NCBI RefSeq assembly: GCF_003265705.1
Contig: NW_020312775.1
Coordinates: 6,152,546-6,216,545, forward strand
From: Callorhinus ursinus
Taxonomy: Eukaryota > Chordata > Mammalia > Carnivora > Otariidae
Reading direction: 5' to 3'
DNA length: 64,000 nt
Shown here: in pieces, positions 1 to 11,755 of the stretch
Layout: each line of letters begins with the position of its first letter
How positions within the stretch are numbered: the first letter of the stretch is position 1
Position numbers and translations under genes: made by a program
Notes under the pieces: generated by a model
Database searches by the model: none
Told to the model about the DNA's origin: nothing
What the model saw: only the letters and a program-made list of their open reading frames with translations

Positions 1-834
1 ATACCTAAATGTGATATAGGAAACCATTAAAATTGTAGAGGAGAACACAGGCAGTAACTTTTTTGACATCTGCGCTTGGAACTTCTCACCTGATATATGT
101 CTCCTGAGGCAAGGGAAAGAAAACAAGAAATGAACTATTGGGACTTCATCAAAATAAAATCTTCTGCATAGTGAAGGAAACAACAAAACTAAAAGGCAGT
201 CTTAGGGATGGGAGAAGATATTTGCAAATGACATATTTGATAAAGGGTTAGTATCCGACATATATAAAGAACATAGAAAACTCAACACCCAAAAAACAAT
301 CCAGGTACAAAATAGGCAAAAGACATGTATAGATATTTTTCCAAGGAAGACATACAGCTGGCCAACAGACATGTGAAAAGATGATCAACATCACTCACCA
401 TCAGGGAAATATAAATCAAAATGACAATGAGATGTCACCTCACACTTGTCAGAATGGCTAAAATTAACACAGAAAACAACAGGTGTTGGGTGAGGATGTG
501 GAGAAAGAAGAACTCTCTTAACAGCTGTTGGTGGGAATGCAAACTGGTGCAGCCACTCTGGAAAACAGTATGGAGTTTCCTCAAAAACTGAAAAATAGAA
601 CTACCCTATGATCCAACAATTGTGCTACGAGGTATTTACCCAAAAAATACAAAAATACTAATTCAAAGGGATACATGCACCCCAATGTTTATAGAAGCAT
701 TATCAATGATAGCCAAATTATGGAAAGAGCACAAATGTCCATTGGCTGATGAATGGATAAAGAAGATGTGGTATATATACACAATAGAATATTTCCCAGC
801 CATAAAAAGAATGAAATCTTGTCATTTGCAATGA
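1..834 (+). pseudogene. L1-1 ORF2 C-terminal remnant
   Basis: This is the C-terminal cysteine-rich end of the L1 ORF2 protein (endonuclease and reverse transcriptase). Only the last part of the protein is present. The longest open stretch is 622-834, with the conserved wording 'GIYPKNT', 'CTPMFI', 'DEWIKKMW' and 'YFPAIKR'. Upstream the frame is broken, for example by a stop at about 590 in 'caaaaactgaaaa'. It is a dead fragment with no reverse transcriptase domain in view. Confidence 0.88.
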
Positions 835-1195
835 CATGAATGGAGGCAGAGAGTATTATGCTACATGAAAGAAGTCAGAGAATAACAAATACCATATGAT
901 TTCACTAAATGTGGATTTTAAAAGACAAAACAAATGAATATAGGGGGAATAAAAAAGAGAGGAAAAGCAAGAAACAGACTCTTAACTATAGAGAACCAAC
1001 TGGTTGTTACTAGAGGGAAGTTGTGGGGGAGGGGTCATGGGGATTAAGGATGGCACTTGTGATGAGCACTGGGTATTGTATGTAAGTGTTGAATCACTAA
1101 ATTGTACACCTGAAACTAATATTATACTGAATGTTAACCAATTGAATTTGAAGAGAAACTTAAAAGGAAAGAAAAAAACCCCAAGAAATCATGAG
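1..1195 (+). mobile_element. L1-1: 3' portion of a LINE-1 element
   Basis: The window opens inside ORF2 of a LINE-1 and runs through the 3' UTR to an A-rich tail near 1170-1195. Wording at 30-60 (aacacaggcagtaac) matches the same ORF2 position in L1-10 at 63480, and the 3' UTR phrase 'gtgatgagcactgggtattgtatgtaa' is common to the carnivore L1s here. The 5' part lies outside the window, so full length and TSD cannot be judged. It is degraded by stops and frameshifts. Confidence 0.93.
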
Positions 1196-1924
1196 TCCAA
1201 ATAATTCTGAAAACTAAGAAATAGTGTATTGGACAGTTTCTGTGCTCCACCTCACATGCCCTCAACCCACTTTTTACTCTAGTCATTGCTGGGGCTGACA
1301 GATTTGCATAGGTGTGACTTAACAATTGTGGACAGTTTATCTTACTTTCCGATGTGTGGGAACCCATAGCCCTCATATGTATATGCAACCTAGAAGTAAG
1401 TGGGATTGGATAGCCCACCTGGCCATCCTTGATCAATGAGAAGCAGGAGTCATTGAAGTGAATGGTGAACAATTCTGTGCATTCAGTATGGCTCCTCCTA
1501 AGGTCACTTGTGGAAACTAGTCCCAGTTGGCCAAAGTAGGGATCAACTCAATAACACAACCTTGAATAGGCCTTTTTCCCTTCCTGTTTCATTTCTTTCC
1601 AGTCCCACATGCTCATTCTCTGGGATCAAGACCCCCACCCCCCCTTAATATATTACCTGCCTATCAGCTCTTGTCTCAACCTTCACCATGTAGGGAATAA
1701 TCCCAGGCCTAGACAATTGATAAATTTTCCCAACAAATATAAACTATCTGAAGGAAGCCAGAAGAAATAGAATATCTGAATAAACTGATTATCATTAAAT
1801 AAATTGAACTGAAAGTTAAAAACATACATTGCCCTCACTCCTACTCCATTCTAAAGGCCCAGGTACATGTGTATTTTCTCACACATTCAAGGAATAGAAT
1901 CCCTATTACATAAATATTTTTCAA
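1196..1924. other. diverged DNA, possibly including an ancient LTR
   Basis: No gene is seen. From about 1225 to 1730 the wording (for example 'ctctgggatcaagac' followed by an 'attacctgc...cttgtctcaacc' end) recalls old mammalian ERVL-type LTR 3' ends, but I cannot assign a family or show a TSD. The rest looks single copy. Confidence 0.35.
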
Positions 1925-2165
1925 AGTTGAAAAAAACAAGGATATGCTCCCCAACTCACTTTATGAATTTATTAATAATTTATTACTGAAAAATGGACAA
2001 AGGAAGTATAGCAAAAGAAAATTATAGTCCAGTCTCTTTCCTGAACATAAATATAAAAATCCTAAATAAAGCATTAGAAAATTGAGAGAAATATGAATAT
2101 GAAAATATCTAACAAGGTTGAAAGTGATTTGACAATTAAATATTTGATTAAATAATCCAAATATC
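1925..2165 (+). repeat. ancient L1 ORF2 fragment
   Basis: Strongly diverged copy of the reverse transcriptase part of ORF2. Recognisable landmarks are 'ggatatgctccccaactcac', 'aagaaaattatagtcc' and 'ctgaacataaatataaaaatcct', which correspond to the conserved '...LPNSFYE', 'KENYRPISL' and 'MNIDAKIL' stretch. It is much older than the other L1s here. Confidence 0.6.
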
Positions 2166-2239
2166 CTGATTGGATAATCATATTTACATACATAACATGG
2201 ATAAATTCATGCACATATACACAAGGTTGGTTGCTAAAA

Positions 2240-2790
2240 CAATTTTTAGAATACTGAAAACAAGAGGCAAGTTAAATATTTATCAAAGTGACTAGATAAT
2301 TGATGATATCTTGATAAGATAGAATATTATATAACAGTTAAAAATGAATGAATTTTATATAAAGAACATAGATAAATTGGTATAAATTAATCAGCTAGAT
2401 ATTTATACATCGGCATGTCTAGGTCCCAAAAATATAATGTTAAGTAAAATGTGAGCAGCAGAATGATGCATATGATATTAAACCTGTTGTTTAAGGCAGC
2501 CCAAATAATATTGTATAATTTTTCATGAAAGTACTTATAACATATAAGAACATGATGGGAAGGATATACATCAAAATCATGATTATTGATGGTTCTGGGT
2601 AGGGGGGAGAGGATTGAGTTTAAGCAATGATACAAAAGGGCCTTAACTCTGTAATATTTTATTTATTTTCAAAAAAGAGAAGTTATTGGGCAATTATGAT
2701 AGTATTGATGTTTATAAGTTCTGGAAGATGGATAATTATACTTGTATTGTTTTCTATAATTTTCTATATATTTTCATAGCAGAATTTCAA
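2240..2790 (+). repeat. ancient L1 (L1M-type) 3' UTR
   Basis: Diverged 3' UTR wording of old mammalian L1s: 'agatagaatattatataacagtt', then 'ttaagtaaaatgtgagcagcagaatgatgcatatgatatt', then 'ggaaggatatacatcaaaatcatgattattgatggttctgggtag'. It probably belongs with the ORF2 relic just upstream. Confidence 0.5.
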
Positions 2791-3109
2791 CCTTGATTGG
2801 CAGGTAACATATTTCTGATACTCAAGTACACATGGAGTTCATTAAGAAAATGAGAAACACCCTGTAGTCAATAGATAAATGAACAAATACTTCAGAAGAA
2901 ATATAAAAAGTCAGAAATAAAAGTAACTACTATTCATGTAAAATGAATACTTCACTAGTGACCAAGAAATAAAAATTAGAGTAATGAGGTCCCTTTGGTC
3001 TTCTTTAACATAAGGCACTGAAATGTGTGTCTGTGTGTGTGATGTATATATGTATTTACATATCTAACTATCATCTATTTAATTCAGTGTTATGGAGGAA
3101 AACATGTAC

Positions 3110-3660
3110 ACTGCTGATGACAGTGTAAAACATTTCCTGAAAGCAATTTAGTGATATTTATTAAGAGACTTCAAAATGTTTATACTGTTTGCTTAATTCC
3201 CCTTCTAATAATTTATCCATAGAAAATAACAAATGATACAAAAGACATATGTCTATTATGCATTTAGTTATAATGACAAAAAGTCAGAAATAGCTTAAAA
3301 GACCTATAGTATATTGTTGCTTAAATGCCCTATGGTCTGTTTATACTATGGAATCCAATGCAACTGCTTACAATTGGAGCTGTATCTACAGATGGGGAAA
3401 ATATCCATTATATAGTTTGAAGTGGAAAAAAGCATTACAGGAATCCATGTATATACTGTATAAAACATGCATAGACACACACATACATACACACACACAC
3501 ACAGAACCAATGCACACGTATTGTAGGGTAATACATCAAAATGTTCACAAATCTTAATTTTTGAGTTTTGGGATAATAAAATATTTTATAATTACTGAAT
3601 TTGGGGATAATAAATGATTTTAATAATATTTATTCTTTTGATACTCTAAATTTTTATATA
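3110..3660 (+). repeat. second ancient L1 3' UTR-like stretch
   Basis: Repeats the same kind of wording as 2240-2790 ('tatactatggaatccaatgcaactgc', 'gtagggtaatacatcaaaatgttcacaaat'), at similar divergence. It contains a short (CA)n tract and ends against the 3' end of L1-2. Confidence 0.45.
3473..3502. repeat. (CA)n microsatellite with CATA interruption
   Basis: About 30 bp of alternating A and C interrupted by 'atacat'. It sits in the old L1 3' UTR, where A-rich and CA-rich stretches are common. Confidence 0.85.
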
Positions 3661-6138
3661 GTGAATGCTTATATACAAAAATTTTAAATTATTTAAATTC
3701 AATTTAGTTAACATATACTGCATTATTAGTTTCTGGGGTAGTTTCTGGGTTTGCCTCCCTCTCTATTTTCATCTTATTTTATTTTTCCTTCCCTTCCCCT
3801 ATGTTCATCTGTTTTGTTTCTTAAATTCCACATATGAGTGAAATCGTATGGTATTTGTCTTTTGCTGACTGACTTATTTTGCTAAGCATAATACCCTCTA
3901 GTCCATCCATGTTGTTGCAAATGGCAAGACTTCATTCTTTTGATGGCTGAGTAATATTCCATTGTACATGTATACCACTAATTCTTTATCCATTCATCTA
4001 TCATTGGACAACTGTGCTCTTTCCATATTATAGCTATTGTGGACATTGCTGCTATAAACCTTGGGGTGCATATGCCCCTTCGAATCACTAAGTTTGTATC
4101 CTTTGGATAAATACCTAGTAGGGCAATTGCTGGATTATAGAGTAACTCTACTTTCAACTTTTTGAGGAAACTCCATACTGTTTTCCAGAGTGACTGCACC
4201 AGTTTGGATTCTTACACCAACAGTGTAAGAGTGTTCTCCTTTCTCTGCATCCTCGCCAACCTCTATTGTTTCCTGAGTTGGTAATTTTAGCCATTCTGAC
4301 CAGTGTGAGGTGGTATTCTCATTGGGGTTTTGATTTGTATTTCCCTGATGCTGAGTGATGGTGAGCATTTTTTTCATGTGTCTGTTGGCTATTTGTATGC
4401 CCTTTGGAGAAATGTGAGTTCACGTCTTATGCCCATTTCTTGACTGGATTTTTTGTTTTTTTGGGTATTAAGTTTGATAGGTTCTTTATAGATTTTGGAT
4501 ACTAGCCCTTTATCTGATAAGACATTTGCGAATATTTTCTCACATTCCATAGTTTACCTTTAAGTTTTGTTAACTGTTTCCTTTGCTTGGCAAAAGCTTT
4601 TTATCTTGGTGAAATCCCAGTAGTTCATTTTTGCTTTGTTTCCCTTGCCTTTGGACATGTAACTAGCAAGAAGTTGCTGTGGCCAAGGTCAAAGAGGTTT
4701 TTGTCTGTGTTCTCTAGGCTTTTGATGGCTACCTGTCTCACATTTAGGTCTTTCATCCATTTGATTTTTTTTTTTTTTTTGTATATGGTGTAAGAAAGTG
4801 GTCCAGTTTCATTCTACTGCAAGTGGCTGTCCAATTTTCCCAACACCATTTGTTGAAGACACTCTTTTTTTTCAGTTAGATATTCTTTCCTACTTTGTCA
4901 AAGATGAGTTGATCATAGAGTTCAGAGTCCATTTCTGGGTTCTCTATTCTGTTCCATTGATCTACGTGTCTGTTTTTGTGGCAGTACAACACTGTCTTGA
5001 TGATTACAGCTTTGTAATAGTTTGAAGTCGGGAAATTGTGATGCCTCTACCTTTGATTTCCTTTTTCAACATCCCTTTGGCTATTCAGGTTTTTTTCTGG
5101 TTCCATACAAATTTAGGACTGTTTTTTCCAGATTTGTGAGAAATGCTGATGGTATTTTGATAGGGATTGCATTAAATGTGCAGATTGCTTTGAGTACCAT
5201 GGGCATTTTAACAATATTTGTTCTTCCAATCCAAGATCATGGAATTTCCATTTCGTTGTGTGTTCCTCAATTTCTTTTATAAGTGTTCTATATTTTCCAG
5301 GGTACAGAATCTTTACCTCTTTGGTTGGGTTTATTCCTAGGTGTCTTATGGTTTTTGGTGCAGTTGTAAATGGGATCGATTCCTTAGTTTCTCTTTCTTC
5401 TGTCTCATTGTTAGTGTGTAAAAATGCACCTGACTTCTGTGCATTGATTTTATATCCTGCCATGTTGCTGAATTCCTGTATGAGTTCCAACAATTTGGTG
5501 GTAGAATCTTTTGGGTTTTCTACATTGAGTAACATGTCATCTGTGAAGAATGAAATTTGGATTTTTTCTTTGCCTATTTGGATAAATTTTATTTCTTTTT
5601 GTTGTCTGATTGTTGAGGCCAGTACTTCCAGGACTATGTTGAACAACAGTGGTGAGAGTAGACATCCCTGTCATGTTCCTGACTTTAGGGGAAAACTGCG
5701 TTTCTCCCCATTGAGGATGATATTCTTGGTGGGTCTTTCAAAATGGCTTTTATGATATTGAGGTATATTACCTCTATCCGTAAACTGTGGAGAGGTTTTT
5801 ATCAAGAAAGGATGCTGTATTTTTCAAATGTTTTTCTGCATCTCTTGAGAGGATCATATGGCTCTCGTCCTTTCTTTTATTAATGTGGCATATCACATTG
5901 CTTGATTTGCAGATGTTGAACCACCCCTGTAGCCCAGGAATAAATCCCACTTGGTCATGGTGAATAATCCTTGTAATGTACTGTTGGATGCCCTTAGCTA
6001 GTATCTTGGTGAGAATTGTTGCATCCATTTTCATCAAGGACATTTGTCTGTAATTCTCCTTTTTAGTGGGGTCTTTGTCTGGTTTTGGGATGAAGATAAT
6101 GCTGGATTCATAGAATGAGTTTGGAAGTTTTCCTTCCA

Positions 6139-6213
6139 TTTCTTTTCTTTTCTTTTTTTTTCTTTTCTTTCTTAATTTTTTCTTTCTTTTTCTTTCTTTC
6201 TTTCTTCCTTCCT

Positions 6214-6285
<72 letters not shown>

Positions 6286-6295
6286 TTCTTTTTTT
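6139..6295. repeat. (TTTC)n microsatellite inside L1-2 ORF2
   Basis: Polypyrimidine tetranucleotide tract with a pure TTTC run from about 6213 to 6286, roughly 18 units, flanked by impure repeats. On the L1 sense strand it reads (AAAG)n and lies exactly where ORF2 normally has an A-rich 'aaaaaatagaaatgg'. L1-8 carries a shorter AAAG tract at the same site. Confidence 0.97.
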
Positions 6296-7357
6296 TGAAA
6301 CAGCTTTAGAAGAATAGGTATTAATTCTTCTTTAAATGTTTGGTAGAATTCTGCTGGGAAGCCAACCAGGCAGGGACTCTTGTTTGTTGGGTGATTTTTG
6401 ACTACTGCTTCCATTTCTTTGCTGATTATGGGTCTGTTCAGGTGTTCTATTTCTTCCTGTTTCAGTTTTGGTAGTTTATATGCTTCTAGGAATGCATCCA
6501 TTTCTTCCAGATTGCTTAATTTGTTGGCATATAATTGCTCATAATATTCTCTTATAATTGTTTGTGTTTCTTTGGTGTTGGTTGTGATCTCTACTCTTTC
6601 ATTCATGATTTCATTTATTTGGGTCCTTTCTCTTTGCTTTTTGACAAGTCTGGCTAGGGGCTTATTGATCTTATGAATACTTTCAAAGAACCAGCCCCCA
6701 GGTTCATTGGTCTGTTCTACTTTTTTTTTAAATTTCTGTATCATTGATTTCTGCTCTGATCTTTATTATTTCTCTTTTTCTGCTCAATTTCGGCTGTATT
6801 TGCTGTCCTTTTTCCAGCCCCTATAAGTGTAAGTTTAGGTTGTGCATGTGAGACTTTTCTTGTTTCTTGAGAAAGGCCTGCATTGCTACATAGTTCTCTC
6901 TTAGGACTGCCTTTGCTGCATCCCAAAGGTTCTGAACTGTTGTGTTTTCATTTTCATTTGCTTCCATGTGTTTTTATAATTCTTCTTTAATTTCCTGCTT
7001 GATCCATTCATTCTTTAGTAGGATGTTCTTTTACCTCCATGTGTTTGTGGTCCATCCAAATTTTTTCTCCTGGTTGACTTCAAGTTTTAAAGCATTGTGG
7101 TCTGAAAATATACATGATATAATCTCAATCTTTTTGTACCAGTTGAGACCTGATATTTGACCCAGTATGTTATCTATTCTGGAGAATGCTCCATGTGCAT
7201 TCGAGAAGAATGTGTATTCTGGTACTTTAGGATGAAATGCACTGAGTATATCTCTGAAGTCCATCTGGTGCAGTGCATCATTCAAAGCCCCTGTTTCCTT
7301 GTTGATCTTCTGCTTAGATGATCTGTCCATTGCTGTGAGTGGGGTGTTCAAGTTCCC

Positions 7358-7386
7358 TATTATTATTGTTATTATTATTATTATTA
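7358..7386. repeat. (ATT)n microsatellite in the L1-2 endonuclease region
   Basis: Nine or so ATT/GTT units next to the degenerate GDFN motif. The matching position in L1-8 (52317-52338) has the same expansion, so the tract was probably already long in the common source. Confidence 0.93.
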
Positions 7387-7873
7387 CCAGTGAGTTTCTT
7401 TAACTTTGTTATTAACTGATTTATATAATTGACTGCTCACAAGTCGGGGGCACAAATATTTACAATTTTTTTTAGATCTTCTTGGTGGAGTGAACCCTTT
7501 ATTATGATATAGTGTCCTTCTTCATCTCTTGTTATAGTCTTTAGTTTAAAGTCTAGTTTTTTGGATATAAGGTTGGTACTCCAGTTTTCTTTTGATGTCC
7601 ATTGGCATGACAAATGGTTCTCCACCCCTCACTTTCAATCTGAAAGTGTCTTTGGGTCTAAAATGAGTCTCTTGTAAATAGCATATCAGTGGGTCTTCTT
7701 GTTTTATCCTTTCTGATATCCGTGTCTTTTGACTCAAGCATTTAGTCCATTTACATTCAGAGTAATTATTGAAAAAAATGAATTTAATGCCCTTGTATTA
7801 CCTGTAAAGTCACTGTTCCTGGAGATTGTCTCTGTTCCTTTCTTGTCTTTGTTACTTTTGCCTCTTTCTTCAC

Positions 7874-8749
7874 TCAAAGGCTCCCCTTTAATATTTCTTG
7901 CAGGTTTGGTTTAGTGCTCAAAAATGCCTTTACTTTTTGTTTGTCCTGGAAGTTTTTTATCGTTCCTTCTATTCTGAATGACATCCTACCTGGATAAAGT
8001 ATTCTTGGCTGCATATTTTTCCCATTTAGTACCTTGAATATATTATGCCAGTCCTTTCTGGCCTGCCAGGTTTCTGTGGACACGTCTTCTGCCAGTCTTA
8101 CATTTCTACCCTTGTATTTTAAGGACGTCTTGTCCCAAGTTGCCTTTAGGATTTTATCTTTATCTTTGAAATTTGCAAGCTTCACTATTATATGTCAAGG
8201 TGTTGACCTATTTTTGTTGATTTTGAGGGGGTTCTCTGTGCCTCCTGGACTTGTGTGCCTGTTTCCTTTCCCAGATTAGGGAAGTCCTTGAGTATAATTT
8301 TTCAAGTAAACCTTCTGCCCCTTTTTCCCACTCCTCATCTTCTTATGATAGAGACATTCACTTTATGCAATCACTGATTTCTCTCAGTCTACCTTCATGA
8401 TCTAATAGGTTTTTTCCCTCTTTTTTTCAGCTTCCTCATTTTACATCATTTTCTCCTCTATGTCATGGATTCACTCTTCTGTTTTGTTCATCCTCTTTTT
8501 TCTGACCTCCACTTGGACTGCATTTGGTAATAGCATTTTTAATTTTGGCCTGAGTAGACTTTAGTCCTATTATCTCTACAGTAATGGATTCTCTAGTGTC
8601 TTCTATGCTTTTTTCACACCCAGCTAGTGTCTTTATAATCACTGTTTTAAATTCTAGTTCAGATATCTTATATCTGTATTGATTAAAGTCCTATCTGTGA
8701 GTATTACCTCTTGTTCTTTCTTTTGGGGCGAATTTCTCCATCTCCTCAT
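7874..8749 (-). pseudogene. L1-2 ORF1 remnant
   Basis: ORF1 encodes the L1 RNA-binding chaperone: an N-terminal coiled coil, an RRM and a C-terminal domain. The ATG at 8747-8749 is present, with the carnivore L1 start 'MRRWRNSPQKKEQE'. A stop appears about 30 codons on. The C-terminal part 7874-8185 is open and holds the hallmark 'STETWQARKDW' and 'RILYP' motifs, ending in 'LQEILKGSL' and the same stop as L1-8. The middle is broken by frameshifts. Confidence 0.9.
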
Positions 8750-10187
8750 TTTGTCCAGAAAAGAATAGAAGAGGAAGGAGAAGAAAGAACAATAACAACA
8801 ATGACAACAGAAACAAACAAACAAACACACCAGCAAATGAAAACAAGACAAGAACAAAACAAACAAGAAGCAAAACAAAAGAAAACAGAAAACCTAGATT
8901 CTGGGTGTGTTTGGTCTGCTTGGTATAAGAAACTAGATTCTAAAATACAAATAAAATAGAAGCATATATAATACAAAAATAAAATAATATAAAATACAAT
9001 GAAAGGAACAAAATAAATTTGTCATATATATAAAAATAAAAATTAAAAAGGAATGAAAAAAATTGAAAAAATAAAATAACTGAAAAAATAATCCTGAAAG
9101 ACTAAAGAGTTAAAAAAACAATGAATGCTATATACTGTTTTCTCCAAGAGCTGAAGATTTGCTGTTCACTGTGATCAGTAAACTTGGTGTGAGCCAGTAA
9201 TTCATGCTGGTCTTCTGGGTGAGAGGCCTGTTGCATTGATTCTAAGGTGCACTTGCCCTAGTGGAATTGCCCCTCCAGTGCACAGAGAGCAGGACTTGGT
9301 GTAAGCAGCTCCAGATTCTACTATGTGGTTCTGTTTTGCTCCCTGAAGGCTTTCAGCACCCATGGGAAGGATGAATATGGCGGCACTCTGCTCTCTAGAC
9401 TCGGAGCTGAAAGTTCGTGCCCCCCACATTCTTCAGTAAGCCCTCACAGAAAAGCAGTCAACCACTCTTGTCTCCCAGGTTTCTGTCAGAACTCCATTTT
9501 TGCTTGGCCTGTTACTGACCGTTTTTATCTCAGGCACAGGACCAAGTTTCAAAACTCCAAATTTTATGGACTCCTGCGGCATGGAACTGTTTTTTTTCCT
9601 CCTGGGGGGAGGAGGGTGATCTTGCCACCTTCTGCCTTTTGGTGATCCCCTACCAGGAAAGTGGTTGCATGACTATACAGTGGTTTGCAGTTTATGGCAA
9701 CACAGAGCAGAAAGCCAGAAAGACTCACTGTTTTCAGCTGGCCTCCCCACTCTTGTGCCTGGGAACTCTGCTGCACTCAAGTGCCTCCATTCTTGTGACC
9801 CCAGGGATCCTCCAACCATGGTGTCACACCTGTGATTCTGCCCTGCTTTGCCACTTGAGTACCTTTAAGCCAGGGATGTACCCCACGGTAGCAGACTTTT
9901 AAAAGTTCCTATTTTGTGCTCTGCTGCTTATAATACTTTGTGTTAGCCTCCTTAAGTTGGCTTCCTTCCCTCTGCCGTATCCTTAGATATATCATCCTGA
10001 ATTCAAGTCTTCACACTGCCTACCTTCCAAAAAGTTGTTGCTTTTCTACTTGTAGTGCTGCAGCATTTCTTTTCTCAGATCTCTGATTTTTCAGGCGTTC
10101 AGAATGACTTGATAACTATCTATTTATATTTGAGGGACCAGACAAACTTAGGGTCTTCCACTCCTCTGACATCTTAATTCCACCACT
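8750..10187 (-). promoter_or_regulatory. L1-2 5' UTR
   Basis: About 1.4 kb upstream of ORF1 on the minus strand, the position of the internal RNA polymerase II promoter in L1 elements. It has an A/T-rich part next to ORF1 (8760-9120, with CAAA and AAAT runs) and a more GC-rich distal part (9180-9900). The open frames at 9202-9902 are UTR shadows, not genes. Whether it still promotes transcription cannot be told. Confidence 0.75.
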
Positions 10188-10898
10188 GAAGGCATGTTTT
10201 TTTTTTAAGCAGAAAAAAATCTGTTCCTAAAATGTTAATATAATCCTTGTCTAGTACATCTGTATTGTAACATACCCTGCAATACACATTGCCATTTACT
10301 GTTATATTTTAGACACCTATCAGTTATAATAGCAAATGGCTTTTATGCAAGCCAACAGTGTACATAGGATACCTATGTCCAGGTCTGTTTTCTTATTTTG
10401 CATCTTCTTTTGGACAAATCCTCAAATAAATAATGCTACTAAATGCCTTGAGTTCATTAACAATATAAAGCTATATATAGTGGTAAAATTCTCCCTTTCA
10501 CAGAAACTTTACCTTTTAATTATCCATGGGAAAGGAAATGATATTTATTTGGTATTCAGCTAGGGTCTCTGTCATTTCCAGAAAAAGAGAGGGTGATAGT
10601 GGATTATATTGCTGAGTGTTAAAAATTGAGTAAAATTATTCTCAAAGGCTGTTCTTAAACATTTTAATAACTACCTAGTAGTCCTGCTGTAGTCTATCAA
10701 ATATTGGGGTAGCCCCTTATAGTTCCATAAGCTGTTGGAAATTTTCTATCTCTGCTTGAATGAAATATCTAATAAGGTTTGGGGAAATTATATAAGACAC
10801 TTAGAGAAGTCTTCTTTTATAAAAAAGAAAATAAAGAAAACAATTAAGTGCTTAACATTATTAACAATATCAACAATTATTTCAATGTATTTAAAAAT
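10188..10898. other. single-copy DNA
   Basis: A/T-rich sequence with no recognisable repeat, motif or credible coding frame. A T-run at 10197-10207 lies next to the L1-2 5' end. Confidence 0.6.
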
Positions 10899-10913
10899 AT
10901 CTCCTAAAATATG

Positions 10914-11092
10914 CGGCGCCTGGGTGGCTCAGTTGGTTAAGCGACTGCCTTCAGCTCAGGTCATGATCCTGGAGTCCCGGGATCGAGTCCCACATCGGGC
11001 TCCCTGCTCGACAGGGAGTCTGCTTCTCCTTCTGACCTCTTGCCTCTCGTGCTCTCTATCTCTCATTCTCTCTCTCTCAAATAAAAAAAAAA
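10914..11092 (+). mobile_element. Can-SINE (tRNA-Lys derived), + strand
   Basis: Complete carnivore SINE: tRNA-like head ('gcctgggtggctcag', then 'ggttaagcgactgcc'), body ('ggctccctgctcgacaggga'), CT-rich region, and an AATAAA/A-rich tail. It is flanked by a perfect 15-bp TSD, ATCTCCTAAAATATG, at 10899-10913 and 11093-11107. Low divergence suggests a fairly recent insertion. Mobilised in trans by L1 proteins. Confidence 0.97.
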
Positions 11093-11315
11093 ATCTCCTA
11101 AAATATGGCATTTTATGTAAAATAACTATTCATATCTATAGTTTGGGATATGACACAAAGAGAATATTGGGATAGCAATCTAATTTATTATAAGCATTTA
11201 AGAAATGGTGGTAATATGGTAAGTAATGTCTCACTTATCTAGTATGTGGTATTTCAGTTAATTTAATCTTATCTTCTTTAGTATTCAAAATTTTATTAGT
11301 TTAAAATGTTTTTTT

Positions 11316-11511
11316 TCAGGTTTTTTTTAAGGTTTTATTTATTTATTTGACAGAGAGAGATAGAGCAGGAACACAAGCAGGGTGAGTGGGAGAGGGAGAA
11401 GCAGGCTTCTTACTAAGCAGGGAGCCCAATGCAGGGCTCGATCCCAGGACCCTGGGATCATGACCTGAGCTGAAGGCAGATGCTTAACTGACTGAGCCAC
11501 CCAGATGCCCC
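11316..11511 (-). mobile_element. Can-SINE, minus strand
   Basis: Reads as poly(T), 'tttatttatttgacagagag', GA-rich body, and the reverse of the tRNA-like head ('actgagccacccag'). TSD of about 15 bp around AGTTTAAAA[T/G]GTTTTT at 11298-11314 and 11512-11527, with one mismatch. Only 200 bp from the + strand SINE upstream, giving a divergent-looking pair of inverted SINEs. Confidence 0.95.
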
Positions 11512-11639
11512 AGTTTAAAAGGTTTTTCATTTTTTTTTTTTTACAATAAAATGTGTACTGGGCTAGGCTTAGGGAATGGATATATCAATAGGAAAGAATC
11601 TCTTATAATTTTGGCTTATAATCATTGACTTCATTCCTG

Positions 11640-11755
11640 GTTACCCCCACTAAACTAGGAGTTCTCTAAGGGAAATTATATGTCTCATTTCTTTTAATAC
11701 ATAGCACAGTTCTTAGTATATAATAGGCACTTAATAAATGTTTAATGAATAAAAA
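11640..11755 (+). repeat. L2/MIR-type 3' end relic
   Basis: The phrase 'tagcacagttcttagtatataataggcacttaataaatgtttaatgaat' is the conserved end of ancient mammalian L2-class repeats (consensus idea: 'agtaggcgctcaataaatgttt'). Upstream 'aggagttctctaaggg' fits the same consensus ('gagctccttgaggg'). Confidence 0.7.

Larger units (their letters stand above)
3850..7793 (-). pseudogene. L1-2 ORF2 remnant (endonuclease/reverse transcriptase)
   Basis: ORF2 encodes the endonuclease that nicks target DNA and the reverse transcriptase that copies L1 RNA. Here it is broken into pieces. The expected start at 7791-7793 reads AGG instead of ATG. An in-frame TGA follows shortly at about 7736. A one-base deletion lies near 7570-7590. 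The endonuclease motif GDFN reads GNLN at 7346-7357. The reverse transcriptase part includes 'KENYRQMSL', '[13 protein letters not shown]' and a degenerate catalytic box, 'FFTDDML', around 5540-5570. The ORF is interrupted at 6139-6295 by a long TTTC/AAAG tract replacing the normal '[15 protein letters not shown]' wording. It cannot make a working protein. Confidence 0.92.
3670..10187 (-). mobile_element. L1-2: near full-length LINE-1, minus strand
   Basis: Order on the minus strand is 5' UTR (10187 to 8750), ORF1 (8749 to 7874), ORF2 (from 7793 down to about 3850) and 3' UTR (about 3850 to 3670). The 5' end near 10187 aligns with the 5' end of L1-8 ('gg[a/t]taagatg...gaccctaa'), so it is close to full length at about 6.5 kb. 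No convincing TSD is visible. It belongs to the same subfamily as L1-8: both share an (AAT)n tract, an (AAAG)n tract, loss of the ORF2 ATG and a one-base deletion in ORF2. Old enough to contain many private stops as well. Confidence 0.95.

Noticed and set aside
5258..5755. 165-codon + strand frame
   Set aside because: Antisense shadow of L1-2 ORF2; the same shadow frame recurs opposite ORF2 in L1-3, L1-7 and L1-10.
10914..10990. tRNA-Lys gene
   Set aside because: The tRNA-like head belongs to a SINE, lacks a complete cloverleaf and acceptor stem, and is followed by SINE body and tail.
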